Shown here: positions 1 through 8,849 of the stretch, one piece after another
How positions within the stretch are numbered: position 1 is the stretch's first letter
How the letters are laid out: each line of letters opens with the position of its first letter
Source of the DNA: UBA1181 sp963619325
GTDB lineage: Bacteria; Bacteroidota; Bacteroidia; Bacteroidales; Paludibacteraceae
Assembly: GCA_963619325.1 (NCBI GenBank)
Contig: CAVEVQ010000004.1
Location: 1-64,000 of the forward strand
DNA: 64,000 nt
Direction: 5' to 3'
The notes under the pieces: model-generated
The model's input: only the letters and a program-made list of their open reading frames with translations
Told to the model about the DNA's origin: nothing
The model's database searches: none
Program-made: the position numbers and the translations under genes

Positions 1-2
1 AC

Positions 3-143
3 AATGCTTTTATGAAGCCATACGAGCGTAGTTGCATTTTGGAGTTGAATCTTCCGTTTAAACTAAAAACACCCTACCTATCAGAACTTTCTCCTCTTTC
101 TCTTAATTTGCCCTTTAAACCTTTTATTTGCTTACCTCTTTGA
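3..143 (+). other. Open frame at left edge, possible 3' end of an unidentified gene
   Basis: The third plus-strand frame is open from the window edge to a TGA at 141-143, about 46 codons. It is the only plus frame without an early stop. The translation is not recognised and nothing supports a function. It may be the C-terminal tail of a gene lying mostly outside the window, or chance. If real, it converges on the metal-efflux operon that ends at 169. Confidence 0.25.
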
Positions 144-144
144 A

Positions 145-161
145 GAGATATGGAATATCTC
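145..161 (-). terminator. Weak hairpin after the efflux operon
   Basis: A perfect 7-bp inverted repeat (GAGATAT, loop GGA, ATATCTC) lies 8 bp past the stop of the outer-membrane efflux gene. It has no clear T-tract, so a terminator role is only a guess. Confidence 0.3.
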
Positions 162-168
162 CTTTTCC

Positions 169-1332
169 CTAATACCACTCCACCTCTACAACACTTCTCC
201 TATAATCTCGCTCCACCTCACAACATGCCTCAATAATCTCTGTGTATGCGTTCTGCTCCATCAAATATTCTAAAAGAGTGATTTTTCCCACTTTCATCGC
301 CTTTTCTGATAGTTCTAACCCTTGGTAGTCGGTGAGAGTTTCTTGATACTGCTGCAAAAGGGTTTTCTGCGACTGCATCTTGTCATACATACTTTTCAGT
401 TCTATCTGCATTGATTCCTTGAGCGTCTCCGCTTGCAGGGCGATTACTTGCTGATTGGCTTTCATCGTTTTGACTTTATTGCGATTCGCCCACAAGGGCA
501 AGGCTATCCCTACGGAAACACCTTGGTAATTCTCTTCCGTGGTCCATTCGCCCGCATAGCCTAATTTCAAATTGGGTGCCATCTCCGCTCTCGCTGCCGA
601 ATACTCCTTCTGGCTTAACAGCCGACTTTGCTCTGCCAACAACAGCCTTGGATGAGTCTGCTCCACCCTACTCCACAAGCTATCGTAGGTTTCAGTAATC
701 TCCTCATAAGGATATTGGTCGGACGAAAATTCTATGACATTTCCTCCATTTAACAGTTTCAACTGACTCTCCAATTTTTCCCTTTCCATCAAAAGATTTT
801 GCTTCGCTGCCGTCTCTTTCAGAAGATTTAATTTTGCCTTGTTATAATCTAAAGAAGTGGCTTCACCTCGCTCCAACATTTTCTGATAGGCTTCAGCTAA
901 TTGCTGCGCAATCGTCAATCGCTTTTGCGACTCCTTCGCCATAATTTCGTTATACACTAAATCAATTACCAATAAATCGGTCTGCAACATCACCTTCCGT
1001 CGCTCCGTTTCATACTGCAACTGATTAATAGCATTTTTCGCTGATGAAACCGAACGTTTTTTTCCGAGAATAGTTGCCCACTCCAACTCTTGCGTTATAG
1101 AAAGGTCTTTCTTATCGCCCTGTCCGTCATTCACGCCCCACTGGTAACCGAACTCCACTTCTGGATTTGGCAATGCATTCCCCTCCTTATTTTCCAATTG
1201 CTTAAACAACAGATTTTCTCTTAAAACCTGCAGCTCTTTATTGTTAGTTTCCACTGCCATCCGTAGATTTCCCTGCGCACAAAGAGAACCACCCACCAAC
1301 AACAAAGCGATTGTAACTATCTGATTTCTCAT
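169..1332 (-). CDS. TolC-family outer membrane efflux protein (CzcC-like)
   Basis: This is the outer-membrane channel of a tripartite heavy-metal exporter, carrying substrate across the outer membrane. The 387-residue product starts with a signal peptide (about residues 1-19, ending near SLCAQ). Long heptad-rich helices follow (for example about 95-200 and 290-350), as expected of the outer membrane efflux protein family; the length is slightly short for it. There is no lipobox. Its ATG overlaps the end of the upstream RND pump gene by 4 bp, so the two are translationally coupled. Being third in an adaptor-pump-channel operon is the main evidence that it is CzcC-like and not a general TolC. 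Substrate cannot be read from this subunit. Confidence 0.9.
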   Translation of the reverse strand: MRNQIVTIALLLVGGSLCAQGNLRMAVETNNKELQVLRENLLFKQLENKEGNALPNPEVEFGYQWGVNDGQGDKKDLSITQELEWATILGKKRSVSSAKNAINQLQYETERRKVMLQTDLLVIDLVYNEIMAKESQKRLTIAQQLAEAYQKMLERGEATSLDYNKAKLNLLKETAAKQNLLMEREKLESQLKLLNGGNVIEFSSDQYPYEEITETYDSLWSRVEQTHPRLLLAEQSRLLSQKEYSAARAEMAPNLKLGYAGEWTTEENYQGVSVGIALPLWANRNKVKTMKANQQVIALQAETLKESMQIELKSMYDKMQSQKTLLQQYQETLTDYQGLELSEKAMKVGKITLLEYLMEQNAYTEIIEACCEVERDYRRSVVEVEWY

Positions 1333-4300
1333 TTCCTCGTAGATTTTAAATAAATAATTGGAATGACAAAAGCATTCAAGAAAGTTGAACTGAAAAGTCC
1401 GCCGAGGATCACTTTCGCCATCGGACTTTGAATCTCATTCCCTGGCAAATCGCCACCCACTGCCAAAGGAATCATCGCCAGAGCAGAAGACATCGCCGTC
1501 ATGATAATCGGGTTCAACCTGTCCAACGAGCCATGCATGATATTCTCACGCAATGTGCCTCCCTCTTTACAGAGTTCATTATAGCGGTCAACCAGCAACA
1601 TTCCATTACGCGTAGCAATGCCAAAAAGCGAGATGAAACCAATAATAGACGGAATACTCATCTCCCAACCAGTGATTGCCACAGCGAACGCTCCACCAAT
1701 CAAAGCAAGTGGCAGATTAAGGAGAATTACCGTTGATTGCTTCAGACTCTTAAACTGATTGTAAAGCAAAAGGAAAATCACCAATACAGAGAAGAAGCAC
1801 AACACCACCAATGTTCGCGAAGCAGCTTGCTCACTCTCAAACTGGCCGCCATACTCCACATGATAATCCTCTGGCAGATTTACCTCTTCATCAATGATTT
1901 TCTGGACATCGTTCACCACCCCTCGTAGGTCTCGCCCCGCAACATTGGCCGAAACTACAATCTTTCGAGAGACATTCTCACGATTTATCGTATTCGGACC
2001 CGACGACGAAATCACCTCGGCAACATATTCCAACGGCACTTTTCCCTCTTTAGTGTCAACCAAAAGAGAACGAATATCATCAATGCTCTCGCGACTCTCA
2101 TCTCGTACCTTCACATTCAAATCAAACGCGCGATTGCCTTCGTACACCTGAGAGACGACCTCGCCACCTAACAAGACACGCACGTTTTCGGCAAACTCCG
2201 CTGTCGTAATACCGTATCTCGACAACAAGTCTCTTCGAGGAATGATTTTCAACTGAGGCGACTCTATCTGTTGCTCTACATTCAAATCCGCGATTCCATC
2301 AACGTTTTGAATCTTATTTTTTATTTCGTTACCGATTTGGAAAAGTCTGTTCAAGTCTGAACCGAAAATCTTCACGGCTATATTCGCTCTCGTACCCGAA
2401 AGCATCGCATCAATACGATGAGAAATTGGCTGACCAATCTCGACTGCCACGCCAGGCAACTGTTTCATCTTCCGACGAACCTCTGCCAACATTTCATCTT
2501 TTGAACGATTTTCCAGCTCAAACGGAGCTTCTATTTCCGACACATTTACACCCAAGGCATGCTCGTCCAATTCGGCACGACCCGTCTTTCTCGCTACCGT
2601 TGTAATTTCTGGAACTGACAACAAGACCTCTTCCGCCTGCCGTCCAATTTTATCCGATTCCACCAAAGAAACACCTGGCATCGTACTGACATTAATCGTC
2701 AAAGATCCCTCGTTGAACGATGGTAGAAAACTGCGTCCGAAATTGAAAAACATAATCAAGGCAGACACCAATGCCACCATTGTGGCAGAAAGAACTATCT
2801 TGTCATGGTCGAGCGACCAATTCAAAGCTCTCTGATAAACAGCACGGAGATGTGTCGTCACCCAAGAGTCTTTCTTTCCATCTGTTCCTGCATTTTTTAA
2901 CAAGAAACTACATAAAACAGGAGTCAGTGTCAAGGCTACAACCGTAGATGCAAAAAGTGAAACGACAAAAGCAATTCCCAACGGTTTCAACATTCTTCCC
3001 TCCATTCCGCTCAAAAAGAACAATGGTATAAAACTTACAACGATAATCAACGTTGAGTTCAGAATCGGCAAGCGAACTTCCCTTGAAGCCTCGAACACCA
3101 CTTTCAACACTGGCAACTGTTCATCTTTAGGTTTCATCCTATTTTCTTTCAGCCGCTTGTAGACATTCTCCACATCAACAATCGCATCGTCCACCAGCGA
3201 ACCAATCGCAATCGCCATACCACCGATACTCATCGTGTTGATGGTCAATCCCATCCAATGCAATACCAAGAGGGTTACCAACAGTGATAACGGAATCGTT
3301 ACTAATGAAATCACCGTCGTACGTATATTCATCAAAAACAACAAAAGAATGATAACAACGAAAATAGACCCTTCTATCAGTGATTCTTTGATATTGTTAA
3401 TTGAACTATCTATAAATTTAGATTGACGGAAAGCATCTGTTTTAATAGATATATCCGATGGAAACGTTGTTTTTAACTCTTCCAATGATTTTTCGATTTT
3501 CTCCGTCAAATCAGTGGTACTGACATTCGGTTGTTTCGTAACAGTGAGTAGAATAGCTGGTTTTGCACGATAAGAAGCAACACCCGTTTGGGGAGTCTTC
3601 GGACCAATCTTAATCTCTGCAATATCACCCAAGAGAATTGTTTGCCCATTCTCTTGTTTAATCAACGAACGCTGCAAATCATCAATCACATTCGTTGAAA
3701 GGAGTCCACGAATAACATACTCGTTACCATATTCGTATAAAACACCTCCCGAAACATTCGTGTTCATCTCGTTCGTTGCCGCCATAACCTCGTCTAACGA
3801 TACATTGGCGTTTCTCATTCTTTCGGGGTGTAACAGTATCTGATACTCTTTGACATCGCCACCCATCACTGCCACCTGAGCCACACCACCTGTAGCCAAA
3901 AGTCGTGGTCGAATCGTCCAATCTGCCATCGTTCGCAGATCTTCCAACGAAATAGAGTCGGAAGTCATACTTATAATCAACAACTCACCCAAGATAGATG
4001 ATTGAGGTCCCATCGTGGGATTGCCAACACCTTTCGGTAAAGACTCCGAAACCATTGAAAGTTTTTCAGACACAATCTGACGATCGATATAAATATCCGT
4101 TCCCCAATCAAATTCAACCCACACCACTGAAAATCCATTCGTGGAAGATGAACGCACACGTTTCACGCCCGTCGCTCCATTCACCGACGTTTCTATCGGG
4201 AAAGTAACCAACCGCTCCACCTCTTCGGCTGCCATTCCGTTGGCTTCCGTCATCACCACGACAGTAGGCGCATTCAAATCAGGGAAGACATCCACCTCCA

Positions 4301-4400
4301 TCGTCTTTGCCGTATACACACCCGCCACCATCAGCAGGATAGAACCTATCAAGACAACCAACCGATTGTCTAACGAAAACTTAATTATCTTGTTCAACAT
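1329..4400 (-). CDS. Heavy-metal efflux RND pump (CzcA/CusA family)
   Basis: This is the inner-membrane proton-driven pump of the tripartite metal exporter. The 1023 residues match the usual HME-RND length. It opens with an amphipathic helix and TM1 (about 10-30), followed by a large periplasmic loop, a TM bundle at about 340-500, a second periplasmic loop, and a second bundle from about 870. The charged proton-relay motif GSLVDDAIVDVEN is visible at about 400-412 in the TM4 region; this form is usual for heavy-metal RND pumps rather than drug pumps. The ATG lies 15 bp after the adaptor gene and the stop overlaps the channel gene. The metal (Zn/Co/Cd versus Cu/Ag) cannot be assigned, but the His-rich partner favours a divalent or His-ligated metal. 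Confidence 0.93.
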   Translation of the reverse strand: MLNKIIKFSLDNRLVVLIGSILLMVAGVYTAKTMEVDVFPDLNAPTVVVMTEANGMAAEEVERLVTFPIETSVNGATGVKRVRSSSTNGFSVVWVEFDWGTDIYIDRQIVSEKLSMVSESLPKGVGNPTMGPQSSILGELLIISMTSDSISLEDLRTMADWTIRPRLLATGGVAQVAVMGGDVKEYQILLHPERMRNANVSLDEVMAATNEMNTNVSGGVLYEYGNEYVIRGLLSTNVIDDLQRSLIKQENGQTILLGDIAEIKIGPKTPQTGVASYRAKPAILLTVTKQPNVSTTDLTEKIEKSLEELKTTFPSDISIKTDAFRQSKFIDSSINNIKESLIEGSIFVVIILLLFLMNIRTTVISLVTIPLSLLVTLLVLHWMGLTINTMSIGGMAIAIGSLVDDAIVDVENVYKRLKENRMKPKDEQLPVLKVVFEASREVRLPILNSTLIIVVSFIPLFFLSGMEGRMLKPLGIAFVVSLFASTVVALTLTPVLCSFLLKNAGTDGKKDSWVTTHLRAVYQRALNWSLDHDKIVLSATMVALVSALIMFFNFGRSFLPSFNEGSLTINVSTMPGVSLVESDKIGRQAEEVLLSVPEITTVARKTGRAELDEHALGVNVSEIEAPFELENRSKDEMLAEVRRKMKQLPGVAVEIGQPISHRIDAMLSGTRANIAVKIFGSDLNRLFQIGNEIKNKIQNVDGIADLNVEQQIESPQLKIIPRRDLLSRYGITTAEFAENVRVLLGGEVVSQVYEGNRAFDLNVKVRDESRESIDDIRSLLVDTKEGKVPLEYVAEVISSSGPNTINRENVSRKIVVSANVAGRDLRGVVNDVQKIIDEEVNLPEDYHVEYGGQFESEQAASRTLVVLCFFSVLVIFLLLYNQFKSLKQSTVILLNLPLALIGGAFAVAITGWEMSIPSIIGFISLFGIATRNGMLLVDRYNELCKEGGTLRENIMHGSLDRLNPIIMTAMSSALAMIPLAVGGDLPGNEIQSPMAKVILGGLFSSTFLNAFVIPIIYLKSTRK

Positions 4401-4415
4401 AATCGCTTCCCCTTA

Positions 4416-5633
4416 TTAGTGATTATGATTATGAGCAGGTATGGATGCCGTGTTCGCCGAGAGTCGTACTTGTACCGTTCCATTCGTAACGACATTGTCG
4501 CCAACCGAAAGTCCTGACAAAATTTCGACCCTTTCACCGTTACTTTGACCTAATTTCACCTCCCGTCGAACAAAACACTCATTTTTATGTCTGACGAAGA
4601 CAAAGAACAATCCTTGCGACTCACACAAGGCAGAGACAGGCACCGAGATGACATTTTCACGCTGTGTAGCCAAAAGATAGACCTCGGCATACGCTCCCGA
4701 CATCAATCCACCGACATTATCAAACTCAAAGGTCATTGCCACCGTTCCCGAACCTTGCGACACATTTCTGCTGTAGGACAACACCTTGCCTCCTAACTTG
4801 CTCAACTCGTACAAACGTGAATCATAACTCACTTTGAAATTGGCACTTCGAATATTGCTCAAATCGGCATAATTGCGCTCTGGCACATCCACACGCAACT
4901 GCAAAGACTTGTTCTTCGTAACAACCGCTAGTGGCGTACCCACTTCAACATACTGACCCGACTGTACCAAGATTGCTTTTATATACCCTTTCATCGGAGA
5001 TTTTATAGCAACGCCCTTTTCCGATACACTGCCCGACAAAGAGGAATACGCCTCTTGCGCCTGCTCATATCTCAACTTAGCATCGCTATACTCTTTCATC
5101 GTTACCAACTTATCGTCAAGTAACTGCTTCATACGTTCATACTCGTCTTTCGCACTTTCCAATTCAATGCGTTGCTTCTGTGTCATCTCGCCGTCTGCCA
5201 CATTCTTTGCAGAGACATACGCAAAAATTTGCTCCGCTTTCATCGGACTTCCTTCAGCATAGTCACCGTATGCAAATGTTACGATTCCGTTGGTTGTCGC
5301 CACTAATGAGACTTCGTCATTGGTTGCCGAAACGATTTTTCCACTTGCTTTGATTACCTGTGAGAAAGGGCGCAAAGTCACCTCCTCCAACTGAAGATCC
5401 GCCTCTTTTGCCTGCTCTAATGTAAATGTTATCTCGCCATCCGGGTGTTTCTCTCCATCATCGCGATGGTGTCCTTCATGGTCATGCCCCTCTTCATCTT
5501 CATCATGGTGATGAGCGTCTTCGTGTTCTTCCGTATGTTCGTGTTCATGCTCATAAGAGTCATTTTTTTTATTGCCACATGAACTGATCAAAAACAACGC
5601 CACCACACAGCATACATATCTCATTTTTTTCAT
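4416..5633 (-). CDS. Periplasmic adaptor lipoprotein of metal efflux system (CzcB-like), His-rich N-terminus
   Basis: This is the membrane-fusion protein linking the RND pump to the outer-membrane channel. The 405-residue product has a lipoprotein signal peptide with lipobox ISSCG (Cys about residue 20). An extraordinary acidic/His-rich stretch follows at about 28-67, with repeated HEHEH, HHHDEDEEGHDHEGHH-type clusters. Then come the barrel-sandwich/lipoyl half-motifs, a coiled-coil hairpin (about 155-195) and a beta-barrel domain. It ends in another short His run (HNHNH). It is first in the operon, 15 bp ahead of the pump gene. The His-rich segment probably binds or senses metal in the periplasm; that role is inferred from composition. 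A second ATG three codons in (MRYVCC) is an alternative start. Confidence 0.92.
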   Translation of the reverse strand: MKKMRYVCCVVALFLISSCGNKKNDSYEHEHEHTEEHEDAHHHDEDEEGHDHEGHHRDDGEKHPDGEITFTLEQAKEADLQLEEVTLRPFSQVIKASGKIVSATNDEVSLVATTNGIVTFAYGDYAEGSPMKAEQIFAYVSAKNVADGEMTQKQRIELESAKDEYERMKQLLDDKLVTMKEYSDAKLRYEQAQEAYSSLSGSVSEKGVAIKSPMKGYIKAILVQSGQYVEVGTPLAVVTKNKSLQLRVDVPERNYADLSNIRSANFKVSYDSRLYELSKLGGKVLSYSRNVSQGSGTVAMTFEFDNVGGLMSGAYAEVYLLATQRENVISVPVSALCESQGLFFVFVRHKNECFVRREVKLGQSNGERVEILSGLSVGDNVVTNGTVQVRLSANTASIPAHNHNH

Positions 5634-5685
5634 TGATGTAACCTTTTATATTTGCTAAATTCGCTCATCACTTCAAATTACATCG

Positions 5686-5693
5686 CAAAAATA
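5686..5693 (-). promoter_or_regulatory. Putative -7 box (TATTTTTG) of the metal-efflux operon
   Basis: On the minus strand this reads TATTTTTG, matching the Bacteroidota -7 consensus TAnnTTTG. It lies 53 bp upstream of the adaptor ATG. A TTG-containing -33 region lies about 18-20 bp upstream, overlapping the inverted repeat at 5706-5720. Confidence 0.5.
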
Positions 5694-5705
5694 ATCACAT
5701 CTGTA

Positions 5706-5720
5706 TGCAACCAAGTTGCA
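5706..5720. promoter_or_regulatory. Inverted repeat TGCAAC-N3-GTTGCA in the efflux promoter
   Basis: There are perfect 6-bp arms (TGCAAC / GTTGCA) around a 3-bp spacer, positioned over the presumed -33 region of the metal-efflux promoter. This is the place for a repressor or MerR-type activator operator. No metal regulator is encoded next to the operon, so the cognate protein is unknown. Confidence 0.4.
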
Positions 5721-5751
5721 AACATTCCCTAAACCACATATCTACATAAAA

Positions 5752-6183
5752 TTAAATCACATAAAGATCCGAAGTGTAGTTTTCCTTCATCAAATCTGCG
5801 ATGGTTACGCTGTTTAAATAATCATTAATAAGATTGTTAAGTTTCGTCCACATACCGATAGTACGACATCCCTCTAATCGCTCACAAGGCTTTGCTCCTG
5901 GATCCAAACACGCAATAGGGGCTAACGAACCCTCTGTCAATCGAAGAATCTCTCCCACTGAATAATCCGCAGGATTGCGTGTCAGACGATAACCGCCACC
6001 TTTTCCGGACAATCCTTCTACTATGTTGTGTTTTGATAAGAGGGCCATAATAGATTCAAGATACTTCAGAGAGATTTCTTGTCTCTCCGAAATATCTTTT
6101 AATCTAACAGGAGTTGACGTTCCTTGCTCTGCCAAATCAATGACCACTCTAAGTGCGTATCTACCTCTTGTTGAAACTTTCAT
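5752..6183 (-). CDS. Rrf2-family transcriptional regulator (IscR/CymR-like)
   Basis: This is a DNA-binding regulator of 143 residues, the usual Rrf2 length. The N-terminal winged helix-turn-helix spans about 1-75 and includes Glu43, the position that governs site choice in IscR. Cys92, Cys100 and Cys106 form a three-cysteine cluster like the Fe-S ligands of IscR (C-x5-C-x5-C), here with C-x7-C-x5-C spacing, so an Fe-S cofactor is plausible. It lies directly downstream of cysK on the same strand, separated by a strong hairpin. CymR-type Rrf2 proteins control cysteine synthesis, and the neighbours cysK and metY suggest the same job here. Whether it senses Fe-S status or sulfur cannot be decided from the sequence. 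Confidence 0.9.
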   Translation of the reverse strand: MKVSTRGRYALRVVIDLAEQGTSTPVRLKDISERQEISLKYLESIMALLSKHNIVEGLSGKGGGYRLTRNPADYSVGEILRLTEGSLAPIACLDPGAKPCERLEGCRTIGMWTKLNNLINDYLNSVTIADLMKENYTSDLYVI

Positions 6184-6266
6184 ATAAACTATAATTTTAT
6201 AAAATCCTTCTCCTAAACTCTATCTAATTTTATTTGTGTAATTTACGAAATTCGCCCAACTAACTA

Positions 6267-6306
6267 AAGTTAGCTGCGAATGTTTAGCACTATCCGCAGC
6301 TAACTT
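6267..6306. terminator. Strong hairpin between cysK and the Rrf2 gene
   Basis: A perfect 12-bp stem has arms AAGTTAGCTGCG (6267-6278) and CGCAGCTAACTT (6295-6306) around a 16-nt loop. It sits 35 bp after the cysK stop. The T-run downstream on the minus strand is weak, so it may terminate poorly or act as a processing or attenuation structure between cysK and the regulator gene. A short competing repeat (TAACT / AGTTA at 6261-6272) overlaps one arm. Confidence 0.55.
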
Positions 6307-6340
6307 GAAATATATTAACTTAAGGCTAATGGACTATGAC

Positions 6341-7273
6341 TTAGTCTTGGAAGAGTGCCGTACTCAAATAACGCTCTCCTGTGTCTGGCAAAACCACTAC
6401 AATGTTCTTGCCTTTGTTCTCTGGACGTTTTGCCAACTGAATAGCGGCCCATGTGGCTGCTCCACTTGAAATACCAACCAAGACACCTTCTTTTTTACCA
6501 ATCAACTTGCCTACAGTAAAGGCTTCCTCGTTAGGCACAGCGATGATTTCGTCATAAATCTTTGTGTCGAGTACGTCTGGAACGAAACCTGCGCCAATAC
6601 CTTGAATCTTATGCGATCCTGCAACTCCAGTTGAAAGAACTGCTGAAGTGGCTGGTTCAACGGCAACAACCTTGACATTCTTGTTCTTGCTCTTCAAAAA
6701 CTGACCTACTCCGGTCACAGTTCCTCCTGTTCCGACTCCAGCCACGAGGATGTCAACCTTACCATCTGTGTCCTCCCAAATCTCTGGACCAGTCGTCTCG
6801 AAGTGAATCTTAGGGTTTGCAGGGTTGACGAACTGACCTGGAATAAAACTATTCGGAATCTGCTCTGACAACTCTTGTGCCTTTGCAATAGCACCCTTCA
6901 TACCTTTAGCTCCCTCGGAAAGAACCAACTCAGCACCGTATGCTTTCATCAGTTGTCGACGTTCAACACTCATCGTGTCAGGCATTACGATGATGGCACG
7001 ATAGCCACGAGCTGCGGCGACACTCGCCAAACCGATACCCGTGTTTCCCGAGGTGGGTTCTATGATTACTGATCCTGGCTTCAACTTCCCGGATTTCTCC
7101 GCGTCGTTGATGAGCGAAAGAGCCACACGGTCCTTCACGCTGCCCGCAGGATTGAAATATTCCAACTTGGCGAGTATCTTTGCCTCTAAACCATTCTCTT
7201 TTTCAATGTGAGTTAACTCCAACAAAGGTGTTCTTCCTATCAACTGATCTGCTGATGTATAAATCTTTCCCAT
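6341..7273 (-). CDS. cysK: Cysteine synthase A (O-acetylserine sulfhydrylase)
   Basis: It makes L-cysteine from O-acetyl-L-serine and sulfide, with PLP as cofactor, in the cytoplasm. The 310 residues match the CysK family. The PLP lysine lies in NPAGSVKDR (Lys47), the substrate loop is TSGNTGIGLA (about 74-83), and the PLP-phosphate loop is GTGGTVTGVG (about 180-190). It sits between metY (upstream) and the Rrf2 gene (downstream), all on the minus strand. A short inverted repeat in the 73-bp upstream gap may be an operator. Assignment to CysK rather than cystathionine beta-synthase is supported by the length and the absence of extra domains. Confidence 0.96.
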   Translation of the reverse strand: MGKIYTSADQLIGRTPLLELTHIEKENGLEAKILAKLEYFNPAGSVKDRVALSLINDAEKSGKLKPGSVIIEPTSGNTGIGLASVAAARGYRAIIVMPDTMSVERRQLMKAYGAELVLSEGAKGMKGAIAKAQELSEQIPNSFIPGQFVNPANPKIHFETTGPEIWEDTDGKVDILVAGVGTGGTVTGVGQFLKSKNKNVKVVAVEPATSAVLSTGVAGSHKIQGIGAGFVPDVLDTKIYDEIIAVPNEEAFTVGKLIGKKEGVLVGISSGAATWAAIQLAKRPENKGKNIVVVLPDTGERYLSTALFQD

Positions 7274-7318
7274 GACGCTAAAATTTTTAAAAGATTCTAC
7301 AATATTGTCTTGTTTAAC

Positions 7319-7333
7319 TCCTATTACTTAGGA
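7319..7333. promoter_or_regulatory. Inverted repeat upstream of cysK, candidate operator
   Basis: TCCTA-N5-TAGGA is a perfect short inverted repeat 46 bp upstream of the cysK ATG, in the metY-cysK gap. The CCTA/TAGG half-sites resemble those of the longer repeat upstream of metY (8850-8870). A shared regulator, plausibly the neighbouring Rrf2 protein, is an inference. Confidence 0.4.
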
Positions 7334-7346
7334 ACTATATTGATTT

Positions 7347-8690
7347 TTATTTGTTAAATAGTTTATCAAAAAAACCTTTTTTCTCCTCGCTTGCATTTCC
7401 TCCCTTAATGACATCAAATCCATGTTGCAGGTCGGCGATGATATCATCAATATGCTCTGTTCCGATGGAGAGGCGAACGGTTGTCGGACGGATACCTGCC
7501 TCAAGCAACTCTGCCTCGTTCAACTGCGAATGGGTGGTGCTGGCTGGGTGTATCACGAGCGACTTCACATCGGCCACATTCGCCAAGAGAGAGAAGAGTT
7601 CAAGACTTTCAGTAAACTTTCGCGCATCATCTTCCGAACCTTTGATATCGAAGGTGAAGATAGAACCAGCGCCTTTCTTGAAGTATTTGTCGTACAACTC
7701 TTTTTGTTTGCCGGTCGCCAGAGATGGATGATTTACACGCTCCACTTGTGGATGATTTTTCAAGAAGTCAACGACCTTCAAAGCATTTTCAACGTGGCGT
7801 TCAACACGGAGGGAGAGAGTCTCCAATCCTTGTAAGAGCAAGAATGCGTTGAATGGTGAAATAGTCGCTCCCTGATCTCTCAAAAGATGCGCACGAATTT
7901 TCGTAACATACGCTGCTGCACCCACTGCCTTTGAAAAAACGACTCCATGGTAAGAAGGATTTGGCTCTGTTAAGCCAGGAAATTTATCGTTCTGCTCCCA
8001 GTTAAATTTTCCAGAGTCTATGATGATACCGCCCATCACTGTTCCATGTCCACCGACGAATTTCGTAAGCGAGTGAACCACAATGTCTACACCATATTCA
8101 ATAGGACGGAGGAGGAAAGGCGTTGCAAATGTGCTATCCACAATGAATGGTATGCCATGTTTGTGTGCGATATTGGCGATTTCTTGCAAGTCGATCAAAT
8201 CCGAATTAGGGTTACCCAAAGTCTCAGCGTAAACTAGTTTTGTGTTAGGTTGTATGGCTTTTTCAACGTTCTGAGGATCGGTTGCGTCCACGAAAGTGGT
8301 GGTCAAACCTTGCTCTTTCAGTGTATGTTCAAAGAGATTGCGAGTCCCTCCATAGAGGTTAGCTGCCGATACAATGTGGTCGCCTGCGGTGGCAATGTTC
8401 TGAACAGCGTAGGTGATTGCGGCTGCACCTGTTGCTGTCGTGAGAGCCGCCACACCGCCTTCCAAAGCGGCAAGTCTTTTTTCAAGAACATCCGCCGTTG
8501 GGTTCATCAAACGGTTATAGATGTTACCGGGAACCGAAAGTCCGAAGCGTCCTGCTGCGGTAGCGGAATCTTTAAATACATACGATGTCGTCGCATAGAT
8601 AGGAACTGCTCTTGCGTCGGTTGCGCTGTCTGGTGCCTCTTGTCCAACGTGGAGCTGCAAAGTCTCAAATTTGTAGTTTTTCTGTGTCAT
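7347..8690 (-). CDS. metY: O-acetylhomoserine sulfhydrylase (aminocarboxypropyltransferase)
   Basis: It makes homocysteine from O-acetylhomoserine and sulfide, feeding methionine synthesis; it belongs to the PLP-dependent Cys/Met metabolism family. The 447-residue length is typical of MetY and longer than MetB/MetC (about 380-400). The PLP lysine is Lys210 in VHSLTKFVGGHG. The YNRLMNPT segment (about 58-65) and SATTH near the C-terminus are also present. The last about 20 residues (GGNASEEKKGFFDKLFNK) are an extra basic tail. The upstream region has a good TACATTTG box with an inverted repeat over the -33 position, so it probably has its own regulated promoter, with possible read-through into cysK. 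Confidence 0.94.
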   Translation of the reverse strand: MTQKNYKFETLQLHVGQEAPDSATDARAVPIYATTSYVFKDSATAAGRFGLSVPGNIYNRLMNPTADVLEKRLAALEGGVAALTTATGAAAITYAVQNIATAGDHIVSAANLYGGTRNLFEHTLKEQGLTTTFVDATDPQNVEKAIQPNTKLVYAETLGNPNSDLIDLQEIANIAHKHGIPFIVDSTFATPFLLRPIEYGVDIVVHSLTKFVGGHGTVMGGIIIDSGKFNWEQNDKFPGLTEPNPSYHGVVFSKAVGAAAYVTKIRAHLLRDQGATISPFNAFLLLQGLETLSLRVERHVENALKVVDFLKNHPQVERVNHPSLATGKQKELYDKYFKKGAGSIFTFDIKGSEDDARKFTESLELFSLLANVADVKSLVIHPASTTHSQLNEAELLEAGIRPTTVRLSIGTEHIDDIIADLQHGFDVIKGGNASEEKKGFFDKLFNK

Positions 8691-8823
8691 AATCTGGGTC
8701 CTTTCTTTTTATTTTGTTCGACTTCCTGTTATTTCTTTTCGTTTCAACTTTCAAACCTGCTCAGACATTCTCTTTTTATCCGCCTCGGTTCGTCTGCCTT
8801 GTCTTTCATTTTGTTTGACAATG

Positions 8824-8831
8824 CAAATGTA
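8824..8831 (-). promoter_or_regulatory. Putative -7 box (TACATTTG) of metY
   Basis: This is an exact match to TAnnTTTG on the minus strand, giving a leader of about 130 nt before the metY ATG. The inverted repeat at 8850-8870 covers the expected -33 position, an arrangement typical of a repressor operator. Confidence 0.55.
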
Positions 8832-8849
8832 GAATTATTTTTTCATATT

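Noticed and set aside
7422..7835. 137-codon plus-strand frame opposite metY
   Set aside because: Antisense shadow of metY with no independent promoter or motif.
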